A stretch of 24,291 nt of DNA from NIOZ-UU13 sp964653075 (GTDB lineage Bacteria > Planctomycetota > Phycisphaerae > Sedimentisphaerales > Anaerobacaceae), in the NCBI GenBank assembly GCA_964653075.1, contig CAZZAX010000090.1, positions 1-24,291 of the forward strand, given 5' to 3'. The position numbers were made by a program, and so were the translations under genes. Numbering within the stretch: position 1 is the stretch's first letter; each line of letters begins with the position of its first letter. Of the stretch, positions 1 through 9,069 are shown one piece after another. Under the pieces are notes generated by a model. That model was not told the origin of the DNA, made no database searches, and saw only the letters and a list, made by a program, of their open reading frames with translations.

Positions 1-549
1 GGCCATCTGCCCAAACGATTTTTCTCTCGGCCCACCCTCAAAGCCCCGATCTTTTCGGTGCACCTACCCATTAATCGGACGAAGTGAAAGAAGGATACAT
101 CATCTCCGGCATCTATAAGGTCCAAAATGACCAACTTAGTCCCAATAATCATAACAATTGTAAACTATGGTCTGTTTTAAGGTCTGTCCCGAAAATCATA
201 TGCCCTAATTAGTCTTATAATTATATATCGGCCCATAAAATATACTGTAACAACGTCAAAATTCACGATTTTGCACAAGTTTTTGTGAACTTTTAGCCGA
301 AAAATTCCGATTTATATATTAAGAACAGGTGTTATTAGGGTAAATATCGTATTTTTTTTACCGGCTGGAAATTAAGTACAAGCTAACTTATTGCCGATAA
401 GGAATTTACCTATAGTGATTGGACCTGTTTAATGCAGAGCAACATCGGAGCAGCATACTAAATCTTAGGGACGTGAAAGAAGGTTATTGAAGGTTATTAT
501 AACTTCTTGCTGAACAGATGCTTATAAAAGCAACTCAACAGGAGCCGGT
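1..549. other. gene-poor leader region
   Basis: No convincing gene is seen here. A minus-strand reading frame runs from an ATG at 152 off the left edge (50 codons), but it has no visible ribosome-binding site and a stop lies shortly upstream, so it may be chance or part of a repeat. The rest is AT-rich and presumably holds the promoter of the glucan cluster that starts at 550. I could not pick a -35/-10 pair with confidence. Confidence 0.5.
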
Positions 550-1839
550 ATGAGAGTTTTCATGTTAGGTTGGGAGTTTCCGCCGTTTATCAGCGGTGGC
601 CTGGGTACGGCATGCTATGGACTTACCAAGGCAATGGACCAACTTGGCCAGGAAGTTACCTTCGTTCTGCCAAAAATGGTCGAGAGCACTTATTCTACTC
701 ATGTAAAATTGCTTAGCCCGAACTCCTGGACATCCTCAATATCTTTTTTATTCAACGAATTTAAGAACGTAAGATTCCACGCTATCAGCTCGGCCCTGCA
801 ACCATATTCAACGCCGGATTCTTACCGTCGTCAAATCGAAGAAACTCTCAGACAAAAACAAAAAACTCTCGACGCAAACTTCATCGGAGCCGGCCAAATA
901 ACCGGCGGTGACGATTATAGCAGGGATATGTACACCGAAGTTCATCGTTATGCCGCGCTTGCCGTCGAATTAGCTAAAAATGAGCATTTTGATATTGTAC
1001 ACGCCCATGACTGGATGACCTATCCGGCCGGAATCGCTGTAGCCGCCATCAGCGAAAAACCATTGATTGTTCACATACATTCGACAGAATTCGACCGCAG
1101 CGGCGAGCACATCAATCAGATGATTTACGACATTGAACGGCAGGGTATGGAACGGGCGAACAAAGTCATCGCCGTTAGTCATTTCACTCGAAGCACGGTA
1201 ATCAACCGATACGGTATTAGCGGAGAAAATGTGGAAGTGGTCTATAACGGAGTCGAACGCAACGACAACTGGCCTTTGGCGGAAACAGGCATCAAAAATG
1301 ATGAGAAAATTGTCCTGTTTTTAGGTCGAATCACAATGCAAAAGGGTCCTGAGTATTTTCTCCAGGCGGCAAAGAAAGTACTGGAGCTGATGGATGACGT
1401 CAAGTTTGTCATGGTCGGCTCCGGCGATATGATGCACCGCTCGATTGAAATGGCGGCGGAACTCGGCATCGGGCATAAGGTGCTTTTCACAGGCTTTTTA
1501 AGAGGCGAAGACGTCCAAAAGATATATCAAATGGCCGACCTGTATGTGATGCCTTCCGTATCGGAACCATTTGGAATCGCTCCTCTGGAGGCTTTGAACC
1601 ACGATGTTCCGGTCATAATCAGCAAGCAAAGTGGCGTATCCGAAGTTTTGACGCATGCTCTTAAAGTTGACTTCTGGGACATAAATGAAATTGCCAACAA
1701 AGTTATCGCAGTACTGAAATATCCACCTCTGCAGGAGACCCTGGCGAACCACGGCAACTTCGAGGTGAGAAAACTGAGATGGAAAGACGCAGCACTCAAG
1801 TGTATCAAAATTTACCAGGAGACACTGGTTGCGGTTTGA
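550..1839 (+). CDS. GT4 glycosyltransferase, glycogen/starch synthase-like
   Basis: This 429-residue protein is a retaining GT-B glycosyltransferase of family GT4, close in style to glycogen synthases. It would add glucosyl units from a nucleotide sugar to an alpha-glucan in the cytoplasm. The N-terminus has the acceptor-side Gly-rich loop (WEFPPFISGGLGTACYGL, about residues 8-25) in place of the KTGGLGD of GlgA. HAHDW lies near residue 155. The C-terminal donor domain has FLGR-ITMQKGPEYF and the family E-x7-E pair (E339 in SEPFG, E347 in APLEAL). An AGGAG-like ribosome site (caggagccggt) precedes the ATG. The GH57 gene follows after 42 bases, and a debranching enzyme comes after that, which supports a role in glycogen metabolism. 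Donor choice (ADP- or UDP-glucose) cannot be read from the sequence; a GT4 acting on another polysaccharide is the main alternative. Confidence 0.85.
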   Translation: MRVFMLGWEFPPFISGGLGTACYGLTKAMDQLGQEVTFVLPKMVESTYSTHVKLLSPNSWTSSISFLFNEFKNVRFHAISSALQPYSTPDSYRRQIEETLRQKQKTLDANFIGAGQITGGDDYSRDMYTEVHRYAALAVELAKNEHFDIVHAHDWMTYPAGIAVAAISEKPLIVHIHSTEFDRSGEHINQMIYDIERQGMERANKVIAVSHFTRSTVINRYGISGENVEVVYNGVERNDNWPLAETGIKNDEKIVLFLGRITMQKGPEYFLQAAKKVLELMDDVKFVMVGSGDMMHRSIEMAAELGIGHKVLFTGFLRGEDVQKIYQMADLYVMPSVSEPFGIAPLEALNHDVPVIISKQSGVSEVLTHALKVDFWDINEIANKVIAVLKYPPLQETLANHGNFEVRKLRWKDAALKCIKIYQETLVAV

Positions 1840-1881
1840 CAGAATCACACAAAAGATAAGCACAATACGAGATACGAGATT

Positions 1882-3192
1882 ATGCCTTCGGTATGCTTTT
1901 ATTTCCAGGTTCATCAGCCACTGCGGCTGAGACACTATACGGTCTTTGATCAAAACGACACTTATTTCGACGACTACAAAAATGCTTCTATTTGCCGTAA
2001 GGTTGCAAATAAATGTTATCTTCCCGCGAATCGACTGATCCTTGATTTGATACACCGATTCGACGGACGATTCAAAGTGGCATACAGCATAACGGGCGTA
2101 CTGCTGGAACAACTCTTGACATTTTCACCGGAAGTTATGAGCACATTCGATGCCCTTGCGGAAACCGGCTGCGTGGAATTTCTGGCTGAGACATATTATC
2201 ACAGTCTGAGCTTTTTATATTCCCGCAACGAATTCGTAGAGCAGGTAAACAAGCACACCGAAACCATCAACAATTATTTCGGCCAAAAGCCTCGAATATT
2301 CAGAAACACCGAACTGATATACAACAACGAGCTGGCCACGCTTATCGAGTCAACAGGCAATTTCGACGCGATAATAACCGAAGGAGCAGACCATATCCTG
2401 GGCTACCGAAGTCCCAATTTTGTCTATAAGCCGAAAGACTGCAATCATTTGAAACTTTTACTGAAAAACTATGCGCTCAGCGACGACATAGCATTCAGGT
2501 TTTCCAATCGTGACTGGACACAGTGGCCTTTGACGGCAGACAAGTTCGCACGATGGATAAGCGATGTCAACGGCAACGGCAATGTCGTCAATCTGTTTCT
2601 GGATTACGAGACATTCGGCGAACACCAATGGAAAGACACGGGCATATTCGATTTCATGCGTCATCTGCCGGGAACGGTTTTACGGCACCCCGACAACAAT
2701 TTTAAGACACCAGGCGAGGTAGTGGAAAGTTATCAGCCCGTGGGCATAGTTGATGTACCGCACATTATAAGCTGGGCAGATATTGAAAGAGACCTCTCGG
2801 CCTGGGTCGGGAACGCCATGCAATCCAATGCCATCCACGAACTCTACCGTCTCGAAAAAAAGATCAAACAAACCGCCAACGACAAAATCATTTCGGACTG
2901 GCGAAAACTTCAGGTATCGGACCACTTTTATTATATGTGCACAAAGTACTTTTCAGACGGAGACGTACATAAATATTTTAATCCTTATAATTCACCTTAC
3001 GACTCTTATATAAATTTCATGAATGTTCTGGGTCATCTTCGAAGACGGTGTTCCAATACCTCAGAAGAGCAAGAGGAACCACTGACACAGCAACATAAGG
3101 CGACAAAGCGGTTTTTGCAAGCGGGTTCACAAATTAATAAAACATCCGATTTGCAATCTATAAGTCTTGGCACGCCGGTAAATCAGGACTGA
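1882..3192 (+). CDS. glycoside hydrolase family 57 protein (alpha-amylase / glucanotransferase type)
   Basis: This 436-residue protein is a GH57 alpha-glucan-acting enzyme. Conserved region 1 is at the N-terminus (FQVHQPLRLR, H11-Q12-P13). The probable catalytic nucleophile is E144 in RNTELIYNN, and the probable acid/base is D241 in FLDYETFGEH. DVPHIISWADIERDLSAW, around residues 292-309, matches a further conserved block. Known GH57 members cleave or transfer alpha-1,4 or alpha-1,6 glucan chains. The length fits the shorter amylase-like subgroup. The last 50 or so residues are polar and Gln/Lys/Ser-rich and probably form a disordered tail. The gene lies between the GT4 synthase and the debranching enzyme, so glycogen trimming or chain transfer is the likely job. 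There is no signal peptide, so the protein is cytoplasmic. Confidence 0.88.
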   Translation: MPSVCFYFQVHQPLRLRHYTVFDQNDTYFDDYKNASICRKVANKCYLPANRLILDLIHRFDGRFKVAYSITGVLLEQLLTFSPEVMSTFDALAETGCVEFLAETYYHSLSFLYSRNEFVEQVNKHTETINNYFGQKPRIFRNTELIYNNELATLIESTGNFDAIITEGADHILGYRSPNFVYKPKDCNHLKLLLKNYALSDDIAFRFSNRDWTQWPLTADKFARWISDVNGNGNVVNLFLDYETFGEHQWKDTGIFDFMRHLPGTVLRHPDNNFKTPGEVVESYQPVGIVDVPHIISWADIERDLSAWVGNAMQSNAIHELYRLEKKIKQTANDKIISDWRKLQVSDHFYYMCTKYFSDGDVHKYFNPYNSPYDSYINFMNVLGHLRRRCSNTSEEQEEPLTQQHKATKRFLQAGSQINKTSDLQSISLGTPVNQD

Positions 3193-3321
3193 TTCTTTAC
3201 TGCTTAAAGCAACTTTGACTTTCCTCGAACAGCAACTTTATAAAGGAGTAATATAATACGATAAAAGGAATGTCCAGGGGACCTGATATATTCCCGCGAT
3301 GACGTTTTTCGGAGCAAGATT

Positions 3322-5706
3322 GTGTTAGCACTGCAAAAAGCCGATAGTAGATGGTCCCCGTTTCGCAACAAGTCTCATAATGGGAGCCCGGCAAAAGTAT
3401 GCATACCAACTGCCAATGAACCTATTGAAAATTTATTGACGAAGGAATGGCTGTTGACCAACGAGCGCGGCAGCTACGCATCATCGACCATCGTCGGCTG
3501 CAATACTCGGGGATATCACGGGCTTCTCATCGGCTCGCTTAATCCTCCGGTCAACAGGATAATGGCGCTGGCCTATTGTCTGGAGATGGTAATTGTTAAA
3601 GGACAGTCATTTAACCTTTCAACATTCGAATTCAACGATAAATTCACGCCGGCCGGCTTTACCCTTCTAAAACAATTCCGGCAGGATTTCGGGGTACATT
3701 TCGATTACGAGCTGTCCCCGGGACTCCATACGGAAGACGAACTCAAAGTGACTAAATCCATATATCTTCTCCGCGATAAAGATACGGTCGCCCTGGTCTA
3801 TGACTTTACGAGGATTCAGGAACCCGTTGAGTTTGTTTTACGGCCTTTCATCGGCCTCAGGGACTTCCACACGCTGCAGCAGTCTCACGCTCCATTATGT
3901 TCCAAGCAGCTCGGCGACAGGGTGCTGGTTCGTCATGATGTGCCGAATAGCTGTGAGCTGCTTCTGAGCTGCCCGTCCGTGAATTTTGTCGTTGACCGCC
4001 AATGGTGGTTCAATTTCGTATATCGAAATAATAAAGAAAGGGGCCAGGATTTTTCCGAAGACCTGTGGACCCCCGGCTTTTTTAAGCATCGGATAGTCCC
4101 AGGGTCTTCCGGCGAAGAAAAACCAGCCAAAATTGTTTTATGGGCAACCCTGAGCCCGCCGTGGTCTCCAGGCAAGCCCGAAGAGCTGACCGGGCTTAAT
4201 ATCGATACAGTGTGCAAAAATTTGCTCAGGCATCAGGAACACATAAAACATAAAGCCACCTCGCGGGGATTTGCAGCCGGAATCCCGGCATATCGGGAAG
4301 ATTTGCCCGCAGGGGACGAACCCGCCTTCGTTTTGCCCGGCAAACAAAACAGCGAGAGGCAAATTAACAATCTTCGCAGGACACCTAACGGTGGAAAAGA
4401 AAAGATTGAAATTCGCAAATCCCGCCACGGCCCGGGCCTTCGCAGGGATGAACGCCGGGACGAGTATTTCGAGGCACTCAGTTTGACTGCCGATGCATTT
4501 ATTGCAAAACGACATACAAACAATCACCACAGTCCCGGGGACTCCTCATGGAGAACCACTATCCTGGCCGGCTACCCGTGGTTTGCAGACTGGGGCAGAG
4601 ATGCCTTTATTTCCCTGCCGGGCCTGTTATTATCGACCGGAAGGTTCGACGAGGCAAAGTCGGTCCTGACCACGTTTGCCGCAGCCGCGGATGAGGGTAT
4701 GATTCCCAATCGTTTCGATGACAGGAGCGGCACAACATACTTCAACAGCGTCGATGCTTCTCTTTGGTTCATCAACGCGGCTTTTCAATACCTGCAGGCC
4801 GCAGACGATTCAAACACCTTCGATCAGGAGCTTATCCCGACAATACGCCGGATTATAGAGTCCTATCATCGAGGCACCCGCTTCGATATCCATGCCGACA
4901 CAGACGGGCTTATAACCGCAGGCAATCACCAGACACAGCTAACCTGGATGGACGCCAAATTTGAGGGTGTCGCCTTTACGCCGAGATGTGGAAAAGCGGT
5001 CGAGGTTAACGCCCTGTGGTATAATGCACTCTGCCTTCTTGCCCAATATCAGCCCGGGTGGCACGGGCTTCCAGCCCTTGAAATCACGGCCAAGATGGCC
5101 GTGCCACATACGGAAAACGCAGAGCAATCCGTAAAGAGCCCCAAGGACTACAAATCAATGGCAGATAAAGTTCGGGCCGGCTTCTGTGAACTATTCTGGA
5201 ACAAAAGCAAGGGGTACTTAAATGACTGCATTCTGCCCGACGGCTCGGTCGATGACAGTCTTCGGCCTAACCAGATATTCGCCGTTTCACTCGATTTTTC
5301 GCCATTGCCACTCTCACAGCAAAAGTCGGTAGTAAAGGCGGTTCAAAAACATTTGCTGACACCTTACGGGCTTCGAACCCTGGACGTTCAAAACAGCCGC
5401 TATCAGGGTATATACACCGGCCCGCAACAACAACGGGACAAAGCCTATCATCAGGGGACAATCTGGTCGTTTCTGTTAGGGCCTTTTGTGGAAAGTTTCC
5501 TGAAGGTCAACGGATTCAGCCGTAAAAGCAGGAAAAAGGCCGCCGACTTTATCCAGCCTCTGCTGAAGCACCTCACTGAGGATTGTTGTCTCGGGTCTGT
5601 CTCGGAGATATTCGACGGCGATATGCCGCACAGACCGAAAGGATGCATTGCACAGGCATGGTCTGTAGCCGAACTTATCAGGGCGTATCGGCTGATATAC
5701 GGTTAG
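3322..5706 (+). CDS. glycogen-debranching enzyme, amylo-alpha-1,6-glucosidase family
   Basis: The product is 794 residues, longer than the roughly 650-720 I would expect for the bacterial family. The N-terminal beta domain carries TNERGSYASSTIVGCNTRGYHG trimmed here to its key words NERG, CNTRGYHG (residues about 48-70). The (alpha/alpha)6 catalytic domain begins near residue 400 with DWGRDAFISLPG (about 422). The C-terminus has YTGPQQQRDKAYHQGTIW and SEIFDGD. The enzyme would hydrolyse alpha-1,6 branch points of limit glycogen. The start is a GTG with GGAG seven bases upstream. Two stretches look inserted: an Arg/Gly/Pro-rich linker of about 90 residues (about 305-395) between the two domains, and about 20 residues encoded by a palindromic repeat at 5054-5107. 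Both keep the frame, so the enzyme is probably functional. It closes the cluster with the GT4 and GH57 genes. Confidence 0.88.
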   Translation: MLALQKADSRWSPFRNKSHNGSPAKVCIPTANEPIENLLTKEWLLTNERGSYASSTIVGCNTRGYHGLLIGSLNPPVNRIMALAYCLEMVIVKGQSFNLSTFEFNDKFTPAGFTLLKQFRQDFGVHFDYELSPGLHTEDELKVTKSIYLLRDKDTVALVYDFTRIQEPVEFVLRPFIGLRDFHTLQQSHAPLCSKQLGDRVLVRHDVPNSCELLLSCPSVNFVVDRQWWFNFVYRNNKERGQDFSEDLWTPGFFKHRIVPGSSGEEKPAKIVLWATLSPPWSPGKPEELTGLNIDTVCKNLLRHQEHIKHKATSRGFAAGIPAYREDLPAGDEPAFVLPGKQNSERQINNLRRTPNGGKEKIEIRKSRHGPGLRRDERRDEYFEALSLTADAFIAKRHTNNHHSPGDSSWRTTILAGYPWFADWGRDAFISLPGLLLSTGRFDEAKSVLTTFAAAADEGMIPNRFDDRSGTTYFNSVDASLWFINAAFQYLQAADDSNTFDQELIPTIRRIIESYHRGTRFDIHADTDGLITAGNHQTQLTWMDAKFEGVAFTPRCGKAVEVNALWYNALCLLAQYQPGWHGLPALEITAKMAVPHTENAEQSVKSPKDYKSMADKVRAGFCELFWNKSKGYLNDCILPDGSVDDSLRPNQIFAVSLDFSPLPLSQQKSVVKAVQKHLLTPYGLRTLDVQNSRYQGIYTGPQQQRDKAYHQGTIWSFLLGPFVESFLKVNGFSRKSRKKAADFIQPLLKHLTEDCCLGSVSEIFDGDMPHRPKGCIAQAWSVAELIRAYRLIYG
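5054..5107. repeat. REP-like palindromic repeat inserted in frame in the debranching-enzyme gene
   Basis: The outer arms are perfect: GTGGCACGG at 5059-5067 and CCGTGCCAC at 5099-5107. Two smaller hairpins sit inside (GGGCT-tcc-AGCCC and GGCC-aagat-GGCC). The block is read in frame as a short GWHGLPALE...MAVPH segment, which looks unlike the surrounding enzyme. Dispersed repeats with TGGCACGGGCTTCCAGCCC words are, from general knowledge, common in some planctomycete and other genomes. No second copy is visible in this window. Confidence 0.7.
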
Positions 5707-5742
5707 ATTCTAATTACCCGCCGCCGCTTGACAAATCAACAT

Positions 5743-6765
5743 TCAACGGTTCAGCTCTTCCCGAATCAGACAGCCTTCGCAGGGGCAGAAAGCTCGAATA
5801 TTTTCCTCTGGTGTAGCGGGCGGTATTTCACAGCCGGGCATTAAAATGAATTTGTCCGGGACGTCTTTAATGGATTGCCTGGCTGCGTCGGCAACATCCC
5901 GGGGGCTGCCCTCAAATAAGACACTCACCGGGTCGAAATTTCCGCACAGCGTAACCTCAGTCCCGGCAAGCTCTCTTGCCATCTTGAGCGGGACCATCCA
6001 GTCAACGTCTATAATATCTGTTCCGCTTTGGGCCATGTGTTGGACGACATTTCTTATATCCCCACAAACGTGCAGCTTCACAGCAGCCCCGGCCTCGTGA
6101 ATAGCCGCTATCAACTTTTGCTGTAGAGGTAACACAAGCTCGGCATACATCTTCGGAGCAATCAGACTCGCCGCCGAATCACCAACACCAACCATGTCCG
6201 CGCCGGCTTTGACCTGGGCTATGGCAAAGGTAATTTCATTCCGGATGATAATATTGCCTGCTTCAAGGAACAGTTCCGGCCTATCTATCAGATCCAGCAT
6301 CGCATTTTCAACCCCGCGCAGGTCGCCATACTCCGCCAACGGGCCTTCGGCCCAGCCTAAGACGCTGTGGGTCTGCCCGATTTCAGAGGCCATCTTACGT
6401 ACACTTTCAATCCGCTGTTTTGTTCGCCCGGCGTTTTCGATATCAAACGGTTTTAAGCGGGGAATGTCTTCGCGGGTCTTCAGGAAGACCTCTTTCGGCC
6501 TTCCGACCCCATCGGGCGGATATTCGAATTCCATTCCATAGGCGGACGCTTCACGCCAGGGGTCGCTTATCGCACTTATCTGGTCGATATTAAACGCCCT
6601 GGTTACCGCAAGCTGTGCCTCGACCAGTACGTCACCATCGAGATAATAATCTCTATACGTACGCCCGATGAAATTGGCCGCCCAGGCCATAAAGATAGGG
6701 GTAACGGCCGGACGGTCGTAAGAGCCGCCCGTTAAAATCGCATAAATTCGTTCTTTTGGACTCAT
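5743..6765 (-). CDS. uroporphyrinogen decarboxylase / MtaA-CmuA-like methyltransferase family protein
   Basis: The 340-residue product belongs to the URO-D fold group. The motif H232-x-C234 (LHVCGD) with a later C312 (MPGCEIPP) matches the zinc-binding H-x-C...C pattern of MtaA-type corrinoid:thiol methyltransferases rather than true HemE, which lacks it. FCPCEGC at the C-terminus adds three more cysteines. No corrinoid protein or MtaB-like partner is nearby, so the substrate is unknown. AAGGTG lies about five bases before the ATG. The gene starts 14 bases after the rnpA stop, so the two are probably co-transcribed. It converges on the debranching-enzyme gene with a gap of only 36 bases. A haem-pathway role is possible but less likely. 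Confidence 0.8.
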   Translation of the reverse strand: MSPKERIYAILTGGSYDRPAVTPIFMAWAANFIGRTYRDYYLDGDVLVEAQLAVTRAFNIDQISAISDPWREASAYGMEFEYPPDGVGRPKEVFLKTREDIPRLKPFDIENAGRTKQRIESVRKMASEIGQTHSVLGWAEGPLAEYGDLRGVENAMLDLIDRPELFLEAGNIIIRNEITFAIAQVKAGADMVGVGDSAASLIAPKMYAELVLPLQQKLIAAIHEAGAAVKLHVCGDIRNVVQHMAQSGTDIIDVDWMVPLKMARELAGTEVTLCGNFDPVSVLFEGSPRDVADAARQSIKDVPDKFILMPGCEIPPATPEENIRAFCPCEGCLIREELNR

Positions 6766-6779
6766 AAAAACACCTTATA

Positions 6780-7217
6780 TTATATTGACAAATCAGCCGA
6801 ATTGACCAGGGCCAAAAACGAACTCTTTACCTGCTCAAATGTCGGCTGCTCCTGAGATTTTTCGGTGCCGGTTTTTTTCAGCCAACGGGGCGAAATCATA
6901 AGTACATAATCAAAGCCGGCAGGTATCACGTCCTGACTCTGCCGAAAGGTCTCCCGCAGCAGTCGCTTTAACCGGTTACGTACAACCGCGCTTCCGCATG
7001 ATTTGCCCACAGATACACCGAGGCGGGGATAACTAAAGTCATTTTTCGCCATATATAGTGTAAGTATGCCGTTGCCAAGACGCCGACCGTTACCTATAAC
7101 AGATTTAAACTGCCGGTTACTGATGAGCCTTTTCTTCCTGGGAAACGAAAATCGCTTCAAGATTCCACCACAAGAAACAAACTTTCTTTCTCTTAGAGCC
7201 GAAACAAAACGCTGCAT
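6780..7217 (-). CDS. rnpA: ribonuclease P protein component
   Basis: RnpA binds the RNase P RNA and helps it cut the 5' leader from pre-tRNAs. The signature is plain: FPRKKRLISNRQFKSV at the start of the conserved domain, YPRLGVSVGKSCGSAVVRNRLKRLLRE (given as key words RLGVSVGK and VVRNRLKRLLRE), then DYVLMISPRW. The coded length from the ATG at 7217 is 145 residues. A TTG at 7160, with GGTGG just upstream, would give 126 residues starting LKRFSFPRKK, closer to the usual size, so the first 19 residues may be untranslated. The ATG directly follows the TAA of the antiporter gene, implying coupled translation. The usual upstream neighbour rpmH is absent here. Confidence 0.92.
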   Translation of the reverse strand: MQRFVSALRERKFVSCGGILKRFSFPRKKRLISNRQFKSVIGNGRRLGNGILTLYMAKNDFSYPRLGVSVGKSCGSAVVRNRLKRLLRETFRQSQDVIPAGFDYVLMISPRWLKKTGTEKSQEQPTFEQVKSSFLALVNSADLSI

Positions 7218-8897
7218 TTACGCCATACTATCAGCTTTCTGCTGTCTTGACAATACCTCGGCACTCAGTGAGCGGTGAACCGCACGACAGTTCAAGACAC
7301 CAATAAACCGGTCGTCTTCGTTTGAAATCACAACCGGCAGGTGTTCGAGGTCAAGATGCTTTGTTCTCTCAAACGCCTCAGCCAAAGGCACATCAGGTGT
7401 TACCTTGAGGATGACAGGCTCGACAATATCAAGTGCCACCAGCCAGTCGTTCAGCTCCTGCGTTGCAAAAGTATTTCTGATACCATCCAGGGTTATGCCG
7501 CCTATTAACTTGTTGTCATTATCAACAACCGGGTAGAAGAAATTATTGGTGCCGCTGACAACCCGGATAACTTCACTGAGGAGCATTCCCGCCGAGATAA
7601 CCGGCACATCCTTATCCATAACGTCACCGACACTTTTTGTCTTGATAAGGTCTTCCTCGGTGATATTCATCCCTGCTTCACCGGCCTTTTTAACGCCAAT
7701 TTTGGTACACAGCGGTCCGATGAACTGAAGTATAAAGACCCCTAATATTATCACCGACAGCATCATGTCCCTGACAGGTCCTTTGAACCGATGACTTGCC
7801 ATAATAAGCAAGGCAATTGCAATAGTACCCTGCTGATATAAACAAAAGCCCAGATATTTCCTGATTGAAGGCACGGCCTTTGAATAGACCGAAGCAACAT
7901 ACGAGCCTGTTGTCTTGCCTGCGATACTTCCAAGAACATAAACAAGGGCCAACAGCCAGATTTGGCCTGTCATGCTGACGTTCAGCCGGGCGCCGATAAT
8001 CACAAAAAACAGAACATAAACAGGCGGGGAAAATCTTCGAACAATTTCAAAACTTTTCAGACTGCGGCGTGGCGAAAGGTTTATCAAAGTCGCACCGCAA
8101 GCCATAGATGACAGAATCACATCGAATTCCAGTGTTATAGCCAGGCCGATAGTCAGTACTAAAAGACTGATTGCAAAAACCAAAATTTTCTCTTCATCAT
8201 CAAGCCGCCTTATTATCCATCTTAATATAACGCCCGCCGCCAGACCCAGTCCCAAAGAACCAATAACCTCATAAAACGAATGAAACAGCATTGTAAGAAT
8301 ACCGGCTTCCTTATGGCCGGTAAGAAAAGTCGCCAAACTGACACTTATAATATACAGAACCAAAGCAAGTGCATCATCGAGCGCGACGATTGTCGTAAGC
8401 ATCGTTGTAAGCGGCCCGCGTGTCTTGTATTCCCACAACACACTTACGGTCGAAGCCGGGTCTGTCGCCGAACAGATGGCCCCGAATACCGCTCCAACCG
8501 CCAAGGCCATCTGCCAGTCAAAGAACAAACAAAGCGCAGCAAAAGAAAGAGAGCCAACCAATAAAAAGGCTATTCCGCCCTCGAACAGCAAAATAGCAGC
8601 AACCTGCCTGCCAAATTTTACGAAAATTTTACGTTTAAGCTCTCCACCAATTAAAAAACCGATAATCCCCAACGTAAACAGGTTGAATGGTTCGAAAATC
8701 TCTATAGTTTTAGGTGAAATAACACCCAGCACCGGCCCAAGTATTACGCCTATAACTATGTAACCGATTATCTGGGGAATATGAAGCCGTTGAATTATCT
8801 TCGCCCCCACCGTCCCGCCTAAGATCGCAATACCTAAAAGCAGGAAAATATTAAGCCCCTCGGACTCCGCTAAAATATTGCACAATAACTCATTCAT
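7218..8897 (-). CDS. CPA2-family cation:proton antiporter with C-terminal CBS pair
   Basis: This is a monovalent cation/proton antiporter of the inner membrane. About the first 400 residues are hydrophobic, with roughly 12 membrane segments. They include the ion-binding region words ATDPAST (about 145-152) and VALDDALAL (about 170-178), typical of CPA1/CPA2 exchangers. A cytoplasmic tail from about residue 420 (SVGDVMDKDVPVI...) holds two CBS motifs, which in other transporters bind adenine nucleotides and gate activity. Two starts are possible: a TTG at 8903 and an ATG at 8897. I chose the ATG; neither has a clear ribosome site. The stop abuts the start of rnpA. Whether Na+ or K+ is carried cannot be told. 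Confidence 0.88.
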   Translation of the reverse strand: MNELLCNILAESEGLNIFLLLGIAILGGTVGAKIIQRLHIPQIIGYIVIGVILGPVLGVISPKTIEIFEPFNLFTLGIIGFLIGGELKRKIFVKFGRQVAAILLFEGGIAFLLVGSLSFAALCLFFDWQMALAVGAVFGAICSATDPASTVSVLWEYKTRGPLTTMLTTIVALDDALALVLYIISVSLATFLTGHKEAGILTMLFHSFYEVIGSLGLGLAAGVILRWIIRRLDDEEKILVFAISLLVLTIGLAITLEFDVILSSMACGATLINLSPRRSLKSFEIVRRFSPPVYVLFFVIIGARLNVSMTGQIWLLALVYVLGSIAGKTTGSYVASVYSKAVPSIRKYLGFCLYQQGTIAIALLIMASHRFKGPVRDMMLSVIILGVFILQFIGPLCTKIGVKKAGEAGMNITEEDLIKTKSVGDVMDKDVPVISAGMLLSEVIRVVSGTNNFFYPVVDNDNKLIGGITLDGIRNTFATQELNDWLVALDIVEPVILKVTPDVPLAEAFERTKHLDLEHLPVVISNEDDRFIGVLNCRAVHRSLSAEVLSRQQKADSMA

Positions 8898-9069
8898 TAC
8901 CAATATTAATAAAATAGAAAAACTTAAAACATCTCTTCACAACGAAAAAGGCACACACCCCCAAACCAGATTTATAACATCGCTGCACAAAAAGATACAA
9001 TAATAATCCTCAAACGTTTTTTGTCAAACGATACTCGCTTGCCATAGCCAAACTTTAAGCGGCTGAAAT

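Noticed and set aside
1498..2112. 204-codon minus-strand frame across the GT4 and GH57 genes
   Set aside because: It overlaps two genes with clear catalytic motifs on the other strand and has no recognisable domain.
4138..4530. 130-codon minus-strand frame inside the debranching-enzyme gene
   Set aside because: It is antisense to a well-supported enzyme, shows no family motifs and overlaps other equally long shadow frames.
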